This document shows positions 1 through 8,909 of a stretch of DNA of 41,111 nucleotides, in pieces. The notes under the pieces were generated by a model that made no database searches, had not been told where the DNA came from, and saw only the letters and a list, made by a program, of their open reading frames with translations. Every line of letters starts with the position of its first letter. The first letter of the stretch is position 1. The position numbers and the translations under genes were made by a program. This DNA comes from JAZDCZ01 sp046757925 (lineage in GTDB: Bacteria; Gemmatimonadota; Gemmatimonadetes; Gemmatimonadales; GWC2-71-9). The DNA lies in contig JBHHZE010000031.1 of NCBI GenBank assembly GCA_046757925.1, forward strand, positions 1-41,111, in the 5' to 3' direction.

Positions 1-1
1 G

Positions 2-127
2 GCGACCAACGGGTTCGATGCGTGGGTACGCGAGATCATGGAGGAGTGGAACGTGTCCGGAGTGGTTGCCGTCGCCCTGGTAGCCGCCGCTTTCTATCTG
101 GTGGTGGGATTCGTCGTGACTCGGTGA
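2..127 (+). CDS. C-terminal end of a membrane protein (partial)
   Basis: The window opens inside a reading frame that ends with TGA at 125-127. The visible 41 residues finish with an acidic/aromatic stretch followed by about 20 hydrophobic residues (VVAVALVAAAFYLVVGFVV) and a final T-R, which looks like a C-terminal membrane helix. The rest of the gene lies outside the window, so no family can be named. It ends 26 bases before the next start on the same strand and may be in one operon with it. Confidence 0.5.
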   Translation, partial: ATNGFDAWVREIMEEWNVSGVVAVALVAAAFYLVVGFVVTR

Positions 128-153
128 CGCACATTTCTCAAGAGGAATAGAAG

Positions 154-1311
154 ATGAAACGCTACGCGGTCATGGGTGCCGGACTCATGGGCCGGGTCGT
201 CGCCAAGGATCTCATCGAAACGGAGCCGGACACCGCAGTCACTCTCATCGATTTCAATGCCGCTCTCCTCGAGGACGCGGCCGCCTTCATTGACAACCCC
301 CGATTGAGCGTCGAGCGCGTCGATGTCGGGGAGACGGATCGTACGGCGAAGGTGTTGGAGGGATGCAGAGCAGTGGTCGCAGCCCTACCGCATCGCCGTA
401 GTATGGACGGCTTGACCGCCGCTATCGCCGCAAGAGCGCCCATCGTGGACCTGGTGGGCAGTCATCCGGAGCGGCGGCAGCAGCTGGATGGGCGGGCGCA
501 GGATGCGGGCATACTCGTCGTTCCGGGCTGCGGTGTGGCTCCCGGTCTGAGCAACGTTCTGGTGACTCGGGGTGTGGAGATGCTCGACCAAGTACGCGAA
601 GCCGTCATCTATGTGGGTGGACTTCCCAGGCTCAAGGCTCCTCCGCTCGAGTATCAGACCGTCTACTCGCTGGAGAGTGTGTTTAATTCGTGCGTTCGTC
701 CGGCGCGTATCTGGCGCGACGGTCACGAGGTTATAGTGGAGCCACTCTCCGGCATCGAGCTGCTGCAATTCCCCGAACCGATTGGGAAGCTCGAGGCATT
801 CTATACCGACGGCCTCGCGTCGTTGATGCTCACGATGACCGACCGCATTACCGAGTCGCTGGTTGAGAAGACGCTCCGCTACCCGGGATTCGCCGACCGC
901 GTACGGTTGTTGCGGGATTGCGGTCTACTGGACACCGAGCCCGTGCACGTCGGATCCGTTGAGATAGTGCCGAGGGATCTGCTCGTCCGGCAACTGGCAC
1001 CGATGCTCGAGCTGGGACCGGATGGTGACCTGGTAGTGATGCGGGTGACGGTGAAGGGTTCGGTGGACGGCGCCGAACGCAGTCACACTTTCGATCTCGT
1101 GGACTATTTCGATCCGCTCACATCGTACACGGCAATGGCACGAACGACCGGCTTCACAGGGGCGGCGGCGGCGCGTATGATCGGCGCCGGAAGAATCCCT
1201 CAGACCGGCGTGCGGTTCCCGGAGCAGGTGTTTGTGGGGTCTTTGGGCGCCGAGTTTCTCACGGCGCTAGGGGAGCATGGGATCGCGATCGCGCACTCCG
1301 AAGACGGGTGA
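154..1311 (+). CDS. Saccharopine dehydrogenase family oxidoreductase (lysine 6-dehydrogenase-like)
   Basis: A 385-residue NAD(P)-dependent oxidoreductase. The N-terminus carries a Rossmann dinucleotide-binding loop, GAGLMG at residues 8-13, and an acidic residue after the second strand (LIDFN). The segment VVPGCGVAPGLSNVLV near residue 122 is typical of the lysine 6-dehydrogenase/saccharopine-reductase branch, where it begins the C-terminal catalytic domain. Family members oxidise or reduce saccharopine, lysine or carboxynorspermidine; the substrate cannot be read here. The ATG is preceded by a purine-rich AAGAGGAATAG. Length fits the family. The gene stands alone apart from the partial membrane protein upstream, with no other lysine-pathway gene in view. 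Confidence 0.85.
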   Translation: MKRYAVMGAGLMGRVVAKDLIETEPDTAVTLIDFNAALLEDAAAFIDNPRLSVERVDVGETDRTAKVLEGCRAVVAALPHRRSMDGLTAAIAARAPIVDLVGSHPERRQQLDGRAQDAGILVVPGCGVAPGLSNVLVTRGVEMLDQVREAVIYVGGLPRLKAPPLEYQTVYSLESVFNSCVRPARIWRDGHEVIVEPLSGIELLQFPEPIGKLEAFYTDGLASLMLTMTDRITESLVEKTLRYPGFADRVRLLRDCGLLDTEPVHVGSVEIVPRDLLVRQLAPMLELGPDGDLVVMRVTVKGSVDGAERSHTFDLVDYFDPLTSYTAMARTTGFTGAAAARMIGAGRIPQTGVRFPEQVFVGSLGAEFLTALGEHGIAIAHSEDG

Positions 1312-1431
1312 GCGCTGAGCAGCTCGTTTTTGGCCACGCGGTGAGTAAAAAAGGTAGGGGAATCGACCTGCCGCCGACGTATGGTAGGCTGTGTATTGTA
1401 CTTGCGTTCTACTTACCGCCGAGGCGACATT

Positions 1432-1980
1432 ATGGGTATGGCAGCACCTGTCTACTACTCTGCCGAGATGGTTCTTGCGTTGCCCGACGACGGCAAGCGC
1501 TACGAGACCGTGCACGGGGAGTTGCTTGTGAGCCCGGCGCCACGGGCCTGGCATCAGGAGGTTCTAGGGCGGGTGCAACGGGCTCTTTGGAGCTTCCCGG
1601 ATGACCACCAGGTAGGTCACCTGTTTGCCTCCCCGGCAGACATCTCTTGGGGTCCGGACATCCTGGTGCAGCCTGATCTGTTCGTTGTGACTCTAGACCA
1701 AGCGCGCACTCTCGACTGGTCGCGCATGCAGGACCTCCTTCTCACTGTCGAAGTCTTGAGTCCGTCGACCAGCCGCCACGACAGATTCACGAAACGGAGA
1801 CTGTACCAGGAGGTCGGTATCCCGCTGTATTGGATCGTTGACCCCGACAACAAAAGTGTCGAGGCATGGACGCCGGAGGCCACGTTGCCTACGGTAGAGC
1901 GGGAAAGAGTGGTGTGGGAGCCAGAAGGTGCTAGGGAGGCCCTGACAATCGAGTTGGACGAGTTGTTCCGGCCGATCTAG
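1432..1980 (+). CDS. Uma2 family (DUF820) PD-(D/E)XK-fold protein
   Basis: A 182-residue protein of the Uma2 family, which has a restriction-endonuclease-like fold and is usually of unknown role, often present in many copies in cyanobacteria and related genomes. Visible family signatures are ELLVSPAP near residue 28, the PDLFVV strand, TVEVLSPSTSRHDRFTKRR with the E..K-type active-site spacing, and YWIVDPD. The ATG at 1432 was chosen because the family normally begins a few residues before the YSAEM segment. An in-frame ATG at 1381 would add 17 residues. No toxin-antitoxin partner or methylase is adjacent. Confidence 0.8.
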   Translation: MGMAAPVYYSAEMVLALPDDGKRYETVHGELLVSPAPRAWHQEVLGRVQRALWSFPDDHQVGHLFASPADISWGPDILVQPDLFVVTLDQARTLDWSRMQDLLLTVEVLSPSTSRHDRFTKRRLYQEVGIPLYWIVDPDNKSVEAWTPEATLPTVERERVVWEPEGAREALTIELDELFRPI

Positions 1981-1990
1981 CACTCAGCAG

Positions 1991-2038
1991 CGTCCTTCAG
2001 GACGCAGTACGTGGCCGAGCCCGGACTCTAAGTCCGGG
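1991..2038. other. Tandem short hairpins in a convergent intergenic space
   Basis: Two perfect inverted repeats follow the Uma2 stop: CGTCC/GGACG at 1991-2004 and CCCGGACT/AGTCCGGG at 2020-2038 with a 3-base loop. Neither has a T-run, so they are not classical intrinsic terminators. They sit between two genes that both end here (Uma2 on +, BNR protein on -) and could stop transcription or protect mRNA 3' ends. Confidence 0.4.
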
Positions 2039-2141
2039 ACTCCAAACGGGTCCGAGGAAATTCTGCTTAAGATGCCGCGTCTCCAACATTCTCGTACGCA
2101 TTTCACTTTTCACATACTCACATTTCACATCTCCTTGTCTG

Positions 2142-5100
2142 TCACCTCCCCAACGAAATGACATGCGGTAATTCTTTCTCTCGCACCAATCGCTTGAAGG
2201 CTGCAACATCGGTATCGAACAGCGCTCGGAACTGTCGCCGATACTCCGCAAGCCGCTGCATGAACAGTTCGTGCACGGCGATTTGCTGGGTGGTCGGTGC
2301 GAAATCGGCGGAATTGGCGCCGACGTCGCTCGCCAACGCGCTCAGCCTGCCATAGAGTTTCATGGGATTGCGGAAGGCGTCCTCCCGCGCACCGGTGAGA
2401 TGCACGTCAAACAAATGCCCTTCGACCGCGATCGCCTTTTTCGCCAGCTCCCCGGCTGCGGCAATCACGGTGTCCGCATCGTGGTTGCCCTCGAGTATCG
2501 ATCGCATATCCTTCATCTGTTTCCGCAGCCATTCGAGCTGATCGATCATGTCTACTACTTCGTCTAGCTCGTCCCGCAATTGCAGTGAGAGCTGCACCTG
2601 CGCTCGTATGTCCGCTTCGCTACCCGCCGAGTGTGGATCCTTGAGCACTTCGAGTTGTTGCGTGAGTTGGGCGTCGCCAACTTTCAGGGTAACGGTGTAG
2701 GTTCCCGGCGGTGCGAGTGGTCCGCGCTGTCCGGCGTTCAGGTCGAGATCCCATGTGACCAGCCGTCGCGTGCCGTCGGGCCCAAGGGGAACGAAATCTT
2801 TGCCCGGTGGAGGCGTGCGCAGCTTTGCCTTCTTGCTCGCCTCGTAGCGCAGATCCCACCATGTGCGATTGATACCTTGGCGTTTCGGCCCGGTGAGCTT
2901 ACGCACTGTATCGCCTGCCTGGTCGAGAATCGTGATTGTGACGGTATCCTTGGTCTGTTTCTGCAGGAAATAGTTGATGTCTGCACCGTAGCGTGGATTC
3001 CGGCCCACCACATTGCTGCCGGACTCGGTCTTGATAGCGGTAACGGTTCTGAATCGATAGGCTTGTCGAGGTTGGAATAGATATGCATCCGCGGCGATGA
3101 CATCCGAATCGAGCGCTCTCAGCGGTGTGAGATCATCGAGTATGTAGAATCCACGTCCGTAGGTTGCGACAACGAGATCGCTGAAGTGCTCTTGAATCGT
3201 GAGCCAATAGACAGGCGCGGGCGGCATGTTGTTTCTAAGCGGCATCCAATGCTTGCCGTCATTCAACGAAACGTAAAGACCGTTGTCAGTCCCGGCGTAG
3301 AGCAAGCCCTGACGTGCCGGGTCTTCCTTCAGAACATGAGTAAAACTCAGAACCGATCTGGGAATGTCAGAGTTGATCCGCTTCCAGTTCTTACCGAAGT
3401 CGGTGGTCTTGAAGAGATACGGGTCGAAGTCTCCCATCTGATGTAGATCGACCGCAATGTAGGCCGTTCCCGCGTCGAAATGCGATGGGTCGATGCTGGC
3501 TACCGTGCCCCATTTGGGAAGGTCCGGTATGTGCTCGGTTACGTTCGTCCAGTTTCCGCCACCATTCAACGTTACGCTTACTTGACCGTCGTTAGTGCCG
3601 GCCCAAATGACTCCTTCCTGCACCGGCGACTCGGCTATGGCGAACAGTGTCGAACCGTCGAAAGTCATTAGGTTGTCGATCGCGATGCCACCCGAGCTTT
3701 GTTGGTGGCTCTTATCGTTGGTCGTCAGGTCGGGACTTATCTTGGACCAGCTTTGTCCAGCGTCGGTTGTCAGATGCACGTACTGGCTTCCCACGTAGAC
3801 CCGGTTGTGGTCGTGCGGTGAGATGGCAATGGGGAAGTTCCAGTGCCAGCGATACTCGAGATCCGCGGGTGCCCAACCGTAGCCAGCCTCGGGCCAGACC
3901 CGCACGTTTCTCACCTGGCCGGTCTTCAGGTCCCATCGCTCGAGACCGCCGTCGTAGCAGCCCGACCAGACAATGTCGTTATCCACGGGGTCCGGAGTCG
4001 CGAAGCCGCTCTCGCAGCCTCCCATCGTACGCCATAGACCGACGGGAATGTTTCCGCCCGCGCGGCTGTTGCTAGGCCCCCGATAGGAATACCCGTCCTG
4101 CCGGTTGCCGTACAGGTAGTACGGTATCTGGTTGTCGACGCGTACGTGGTAGACTTGTGCGATGGGAAGATTGATACGCTCGAAGGTGCGACCGCGGTTG
4201 AGCGAGATGTTGGCGCCACCGTCGTCGGCCACCATGATGCGGTCCGGGTTGGAAGGATCGATCCAGATATCGTGATTGTCGCCGCCACCGCGCGGCGGCC
4301 GCGGTACGATGGACGCCCCACCGTCGATCGACATGCTGAAGCGTACTGACACAAAGTAGAGCCGGTTCTCGTCGTCCGGCGAAACTGCGAAGCGAGTGTA
4401 GTACGGGGCACGTTCCGCAAGTGTGTGGTTCTGACTGATGAGCTTCCAGTGCTCGCCGCCATCGTCGGAACGATAGAAACCGGGGTCCTTGTCTTCGAAC
4501 AACGCATATACACGCTGCGAATTGCTGGGCGCAACGCCCACCGCCACCTTGCCGACGGGGTGCTTGTCGCCGCCCGGCAGCCCTCCGGCCACGCGCTTCC
4601 ACGTGTTGCCACCGTCGCGCGACACGAAGACACCGCCACCCGGTCCGCCACTGTTCAAGCCCCACGTATTGATCGACACCTGCCACATTCCGGCGAACAA
4701 GACTCTCGGGTTGTTCGGGTCCATCGAGAGATCGATACAGCCCGTGTTGTCGTCTACGTGGAGTACCAGCTCCCAACTCGTACCACCGTCCGTAGTCCGG
4801 TACACGCCACGTTCGGGCTGTGGTCCGTAGGTGTGTCCCAGCGCGCACGCGAAGGCTACCTCCTCATTGCGTGGATCGACCACCATGCGGCCAATCCGTC
4901 CCGTCTCGTCGAGCCCGACGTGCGCCCAGTGTTTCCCCGCGTCGTTCGAGCGGTACACCCCGGTGCCGATGGAATGTGCGGGTCGGATGATGAACGTCTC
5001 ACCGGTGCCGATCCAGACCACGTTGTTGTTCGAAGGAGCGATCGCGATGGAGCCAACCGATGACACACCCTGATCGTCGAAGATCGGCCGCCAGTTTCTA

Positions 5101-5324
5101 CCGCCATCTGTAGTCTTGAACAGACCACCGGACGCCGCTCCGATGTATGCCACCATCGGGTCGCCGGGGTTGCCTGCGACCGCGATCGCACGATTGCCGT
5201 CCGGTCCGACAAATCGATAGGTGAGTTGTCGAGTGAGTACCGAGTCCGGCACTTGTGCCGAGCCGTTCGCCGGAAGAATACCGACGAGTGCGAGCAGGGC
5301 TATAGCTATTGTCTTGTTTCTCAC
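2142..5324 (-). CDS. Secreted VPS10/sortilin-like BNR-repeat protein, copy 1
   Basis: About 1060 residues. I chose the GTG at 5322-5324: it has GGAG seven bases upstream and opens a clean signal peptide (RNKTIAIALLALVGILPANGSAQ region). An open frame continues to 5630, but its extra N-terminus has no coding character. Many Asp-box (BNR) motifs of the S/T-x-D-x-G-x-x-W type are visible, such as TTDGGRNW, SNDAGKHW, TTDGGTSW, SRDGGNTW, SDDGGEHW and TTDFGKNW. These build the beta-propellers of the sortilin/VPS10 and glycosidase-like superfamily. The C-terminal third has a beta-sandwich-like part and a helical tail. It is probably exported. Ligand and activity are unknown; some relatives are annotated as glycosyl hydrolases without proof. 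It is divergent from a paralogue at 5700. Confidence 0.85.
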   Translation of the reverse strand: MRNKTIAIALLALVGILPANGSAQVPDSVLTRQLTYRFVGPDGNRAIAVAGNPGDPMVAYIGAASGGLFKTTDGGRNWRPIFDDQGVSSVGSIAIAPSNNNVVWIGTGETFIIRPAHSIGTGVYRSNDAGKHWAHVGLDETGRIGRMVVDPRNEEVAFACALGHTYGPQPERGVYRTTDGGTSWELVLHVDDNTGCIDLSMDPNNPRVLFAGMWQVSINTWGLNSGGPGGGVFVSRDGGNTWKRVAGGLPGGDKHPVGKVAVGVAPSNSQRVYALFEDKDPGFYRSDDGGEHWKLISQNHTLAERAPYYTRFAVSPDDENRLYFVSVRFSMSIDGGASIVPRPPRGGGDNHDIWIDPSNPDRIMVADDGGANISLNRGRTFERINLPIAQVYHVRVDNQIPYYLYGNRQDGYSYRGPSNSRAGGNIPVGLWRTMGGCESGFATPDPVDNDIVWSGCYDGGLERWDLKTGQVRNVRVWPEAGYGWAPADLEYRWHWNFPIAISPHDHNRVYVGSQYVHLTTDAGQSWSKISPDLTTNDKSHQQSSGGIAIDNLMTFDGSTLFAIAESPVQEGVIWAGTNDGQVSVTLNGGGNWTNVTEHIPDLPKWGTVASIDPSHFDAGTAYIAVDLHQMGDFDPYLFKTTDFGKNWKRINSDIPRSVLSFTHVLKEDPARQGLLYAGTDNGLYVSLNDGKHWMPLRNNMPPAPVYWLTIQEHFSDLVVATYGRGFYILDDLTPLRALDSDVIAADAYLFQPRQAYRFRTVTAIKTESGSNVVGRNPRYGADINYFLQKQTKDTVTITILDQAGDTVRKLTGPKRQGINRTWWDLRYEASKKAKLRTPPPGKDFVPLGPDGTRRLVTWDLDLNAGQRGPLAPPGTYTVTLKVGDAQLTQQLEVLKDPHSAGSEADIRAQVQLSLQLRDELDEVVDMIDQLEWLRKQMKDMRSILEGNHDADTVIAAAGELAKKAIAVEGHLFDVHLTGAREDAFRNPMKLYGRLSALASDVGANSADFAPTTQQIAVHELFMQRLAEYRRQFRALFDTDVAAFKRLVREKELPHVISLGR

Positions 5325-5699
5325 TTGGAAACTCCAGTCACGCATCGGGTTGGACCATGTCGGCATCATGTTTGGTGCGGCGCAGTAAATTCTTCCACTG
5401 AGAATAGTGTTGTCTTGTTGTAACTCGGCGCAGGATAGTGTTGAGAACTGTGTTGGACGTGGCTTGGGAACCATGGGCATCTTTCTGACGAACTCGTGGT
5501 GACAGTATACTCGCTTGTTCCCACTGCTGGCAACGCCGGTCAGCACGCTTTGGCGTTGGTAAGTCGGACGACGGTGTGGTGAGACTGGCGTGCGAGCGGA
5601 TGTTGCCGTGATCAACCTGGAGGACTTCAACGGCCAGGTGGTTTGATACGTATCCTGGGGAGAGTATTCTTTGCCTCAGTTCCAAACCAAGAGAGCACC
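5325..5699. promoter_or_regulatory. Divergent intergenic region between the two BNR paralogues
   Basis: This 375-base stretch separates two paralogous genes transcribed away from each other, so promoters for both should lie here. A direct repeat ATAGTGTTG occurs at 5404-5412 and 5435-5443, 31 bases apart (about three helical turns), compatible with an operator. The frame ending with TGA at about 5645 could encode a short acidic/hydrophobic peptide but has no start or recognisable family. A candidate promoter for the + gene is listed separately. I see no RNA gene. Confidence 0.45.
5643..5670 (+). promoter_or_regulatory. Candidate sigma70-type promoter of BNR copy 2
   Basis: TTGATA at 5643-5648 (5 of 6 to consensus), a 16-base spacer and TATTCT at 5665-5670 (4 of 6) stand about 30 bases before the ATG at 5700. 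Transcription would start near 5677 and leave a short leader containing AAGAGAG. Prediction by eye only. Confidence 0.45.
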
Positions 5700-8600
5700 A
5701 TGAAACGCTACCTGTTACTGTCAGCAGCTTTTCTGCCAGTCATGGCGGTGAAACCGGTCCGCGCACAGATCTCGACTCCACTCGATTCCACGATCGTAAG
5801 TGGATTCCGGTGGCGGTCGATTGGGCCCGCAAATATGGGCGGACGCATCACCGACATCGAGGGCATCGGTAGTCCGTCCAAGACGTTCTTCGTAGCCGCC
5901 GCTACGGGCGGTATATGGAAGACCACAAACAACGGCACCACCTTCAGATCGGTGTTCGATGTGCAACGCGTAGCCGCTCTGGGAGATATCGCTATCAGTC
6001 CAAGCGACACCAACATCGTTTGGGCTGGCACCGGAGAGGAAGATTCCCGCAATTCCATATCGGCCGGCGGCGGTATTTACAAGTCGACCGACGGGGGTCT
6101 GACGTGGGAATTCAAGGGCCTCGAGGGGACCCAGGTCATCGGCCGCATCATCGTGCATCCGACTAACCCCGACATTGTCTACGTCGCCGCGTTGGGTCAC
6201 GTCTGGAACTCCAACAGGGAACGAGGTCTCTATAAGACCACCGATGGTGGCGAGACCTGGAAGCTCGTAAAGTTTGTGAGTGATAGAGCGGGTTTTGTCG
6301 ATATCGCCATGCACCCGAACAACCCAGATATTCTCCTTGCATCCAGCTGGGAGCGTGTACGAGGTCCGTACTTCCTGAACAGTGGCGGTCCGGGGAGCGC
6401 GCTCTGGAAAACGACGGACGGTGGTGCAACGTGGTCCGAGGTCGAAGGCAACGGATTTCCCGAAGGCATGAAGGGAAGGATTGGGGTCGCGATTGCGATG
6501 AGCAACCCGGACATCGTGTACGCTTTGGTAGAGGCGAAACAAAAGGCCGGTAGCGGCCTGGCGTCGGGGCTATACAGGTCCGACGACGGCGGTGATAGCT
6601 GGACCAAGATGAATTCCAACAACTCTCGGCCGTTTTATTACTCACAAGTGCGAGTCGATCCTAAGAACCCGGACCGTGTCTACTGGTCGTCTACTCCCGT
6701 CAACTTCTCGGACGACGGTGGTAAGACCGTTCGCAATGCCACAGTCGGGGTCCATGTGGATCATCACGCCATGTGGATCGATCCCAACGATCCCGAACAC
6801 TTCGTCATCGGGAATGACGGCGGTGTCGCGCAGACATGGGACAGGGGCGGCAACTACGATTTTCTGAATATCATAGCGCTGGCGCAGTTCTACGCAGTCA
6901 GCTACGACATGGCCATCCCGTACAATGTTTGCGGTGGCCTACAGGACAACGGTTCCTGGTGTGGGCCCAGCAGGCGCCGGCAGGGAGCGATTACCAATGC
7001 GATGTGGAACAACGTCGGCGGTGGTGATGGATTCTATACGGCGCAAGACCCGGAAAATCCCAACATTGTTTACGTGGAGTCACAGGGTGGAAACATGAGC
7101 CGGCTGGATCTTTCCACCGGTGAGCGCACGAGTCTCCAGAAACCTGACTGGCGGGCCACGTACCGTCAGTTCGAGGACTCGATAATCATCGAGCGCGGTG
7201 ACACCACTAAGCCGGCAAGTCGGGCCACCAAGCGCCGCATTGCCGATTTGCGGAACCGGGCGGCGGCAGACTCTCTCGCGCACGCACTGCGTTGGAACTG
7301 GAGTACGCCGTTCTTCCTGTCGCCGCATTCGCCGACCACCCTATACGCCGGCAGCAACCGGGTGATGAAGTCGACAAAGCGGGGTGAGGACATGTATCCG
7401 ATTTCGCCGGATCTTACCACGCGCGACACGATGCGTATTCGCGTCAGTACAACGACCACGGGCGGGATCACGAGGGATGTGACTGGCGCCGAGACTCATA
7501 GTACGATAGTGACGTTGGCCGAATCACCGCTCAAGCCCGGACTGCTGTACGCGGGTACCGACGATGGCAATGTCTGGATGACGCGTAACGACGGCGGGTT
7601 GTGGGAGAACCTCACGGGGAGGTTCCCTGGAGCTCCCAAGAGAACGTGGGTGAGTCGGATCGAGCCATCTCACTTCGACACGGCAACTTTTTACGTCTCC
7701 TTCGACAACCATCGCGAGAACGATTTTGCGCCGTACGTGTTCGTCACCGACGACGGTGGCAAGACATTCAGGTCCATCGCCGCCAATCTCCCGTCCGACG
7801 GGCCCGATTTCATTCACGTCATTCGCGAAGATCCGGTCAATCGCAATCTTCTCTTTGTGGGCACCGACGTGGGTGTCTATATGTCGGGAAACGCCGGACG
7901 GTCGTGGCAGCGTTTCATGGTCGGCCTACCTACGGTTCCGGTACACGATCTCAAGATCCATCCTCGCGCACACGATCTCATAGCGGGTACACATGGTCGG
8001 GGAGTATGGATCGTCAACATTGGACCGCTGGAGCAGATGAACGACGCGATTCTGGCTGAGGGCGCGGTGCTTTTCAAACCACCAACCGCCTACGAGTATA
8101 GCCAGCCGCCGGTGGGGGGCGGGTCGCCGGCACAGAAATCTTTCCAAGCGCGGAGCCCACAGTACGGCGCGGAGATCGCTTATCTCTTGACGAGTGGTAA
8201 CCGTCGGTCGCGTCCGACCGTTGTCATTACCGACGTCAAGGGTGACACGGTCCAGACGCTACAGGGAACCGGCGGACCCGGACTTCACCGCGTTACGTGG
8301 AACTTTCAGGGCAAGCGTCCGCCTGCACCGCCGTTGTCCCCGTCGCAAAAGCGCGACAGCATAATCGCAGCCCGGCGCATAGCCGTGGTATTCGATTCGT
8401 TGGCAGAGGCCGGTGTGAACAAGCAGATGCTGAGTCGCATGAGATCCAACATTGAGAGTGGCAACACTCGTGCCCTGTTCCGAGCCTTTGGCGGTGGCGG
8501 CGGTCGGTTCGGCCGCAGAGCTGGTGGGCCACAGGGTTTTATCGAGCGCCCAGCCGAATCCTCCGCTCGAGGTGGTAGAGGACGACAGGGCGGAAGAGGT

Positions 8601-8846
8601 CGTGGCGGTTTGGGAAATGCTCCGGACATCCGGCAGATCTTCCGACTCCTCAGGACCGCGGGTTCACGCGGCCGCTTCGGGTTCGGGTTTGGCGGCAGGA
8701 GAGGTAGAGCAGGACCGGTGGTGCAGAGTGGCGATTATCTAGTCAGCATCACGGTGGACGGGAAAACTTTGACGCAGGTCCTTCGCGTCGAGCGGGCCAA
8801 TGGTACCGGCGGAGGTCCAGGATTCGGGTTTGACGATGGAGCGTAG
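5700..8846 (+). CDS. Secreted VPS10/sortilin-like BNR-repeat protein, copy 2
   Basis: A 1048-residue paralogue of the divergent gene. The ATG at 5700 starts a signal peptide (MKRYLLLSAAFLPVMA to VRAQ) and has AAGAGAG upstream. The first mature segment (FRWRSIGPANMGGRITDI) is the usual opening of these bacterial VPS10-type proteins. Asp-box motifs include STDGGLTW, TTDGGETW, TTDGGATW, SDDGGDSW, TDDGGKTF and SGNAGRSW. Unlike copy 1, it carries a Gly/Arg-rich low-complexity insert near its C-terminus (roughly 8490-8710), followed by a short beta segment (GDYLVSITVDGKTLTQVLRV) similar to the end of copy 1. Predicted extracytoplasmic; partner and function are unknown. Confidence 0.85.
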   Translation: MKRYLLLSAAFLPVMAVKPVRAQISTPLDSTIVSGFRWRSIGPANMGGRITDIEGIGSPSKTFFVAAATGGIWKTTNNGTTFRSVFDVQRVAALGDIAISPSDTNIVWAGTGEEDSRNSISAGGGIYKSTDGGLTWEFKGLEGTQVIGRIIVHPTNPDIVYVAALGHVWNSNRERGLYKTTDGGETWKLVKFVSDRAGFVDIAMHPNNPDILLASSWERVRGPYFLNSGGPGSALWKTTDGGATWSEVEGNGFPEGMKGRIGVAIAMSNPDIVYALVEAKQKAGSGLASGLYRSDDGGDSWTKMNSNNSRPFYYSQVRVDPKNPDRVYWSSTPVNFSDDGGKTVRNATVGVHVDHHAMWIDPNDPEHFVIGNDGGVAQTWDRGGNYDFLNIIALAQFYAVSYDMAIPYNVCGGLQDNGSWCGPSRRRQGAITNAMWNNVGGGDGFYTAQDPENPNIVYVESQGGNMSRLDLSTGERTSLQKPDWRATYRQFEDSIIIERGDTTKPASRATKRRIADLRNRAAADSLAHALRWNWSTPFFLSPHSPTTLYAGSNRVMKSTKRGEDMYPISPDLTTRDTMRIRVSTTTTGGITRDVTGAETHSTIVTLAESPLKPGLLYAGTDDGNVWMTRNDGGLWENLTGRFPGAPKRTWVSRIEPSHFDTATFYVSFDNHRENDFAPYVFVTDDGGKTFRSIAANLPSDGPDFIHVIREDPVNRNLLFVGTDVGVYMSGNAGRSWQRFMVGLPTVPVHDLKIHPRAHDLIAGTHGRGVWIVNIGPLEQMNDAILAEGAVLFKPPTAYEYSQPPVGGGSPAQKSFQARSPQYGAEIAYLLTSGNRRSRPTVVITDVKGDTVQTLQGTGGPGLHRVTWNFQGKRPPAPPLSPSQKRDSIIAARRIAVVFDSLAEAGVNKQMLSRMRSNIESGNTRALFRAFGGGGGRFGRRAGGPQGFIERPAESSARGGRGRQGGRGRGGLGNAPDIRQIFRLLRTAGSRGRFGFGFGGRRGRAGPVVQSGDYLVSITVDGKTLTQVLRVERANGTGGGPGFGFDDGA

Positions 8847-8865
8847 CGATTAAGGAGTAGGGAGT

Positions 8866-8909
8866 GTGCCACGGGTCGGACCTGGCAATCATAGTTCGTT
8901 CCGTGGCAC
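8866..8909. terminator. Inverted repeat between convergent genes, possible bidirectional terminator
   Basis: GTGCCACGG at 8866-8874 is repeated inverted as CCGTGGCAC at 8901-8909, with a 26-base loop. It lies between the stops of BNR copy 2 (+) and the CLC gene (-); the right arm is inside the last CLC codons. There is no T-run, so it is only a possible terminator. Confidence 0.3.

Noticed and set aside
5325..5630. Longer N-terminus for BNR copy 1
   Set aside because: The GTG at 5324 has a good ribosome site and directly precedes the signal peptide; upstream residues look random.
5571..5645. End of a degraded gene upstream of BNR copy 2
   Set aside because: The short peptide before TGA looks protein-like, but there is no start, no family and no continuation upstream.
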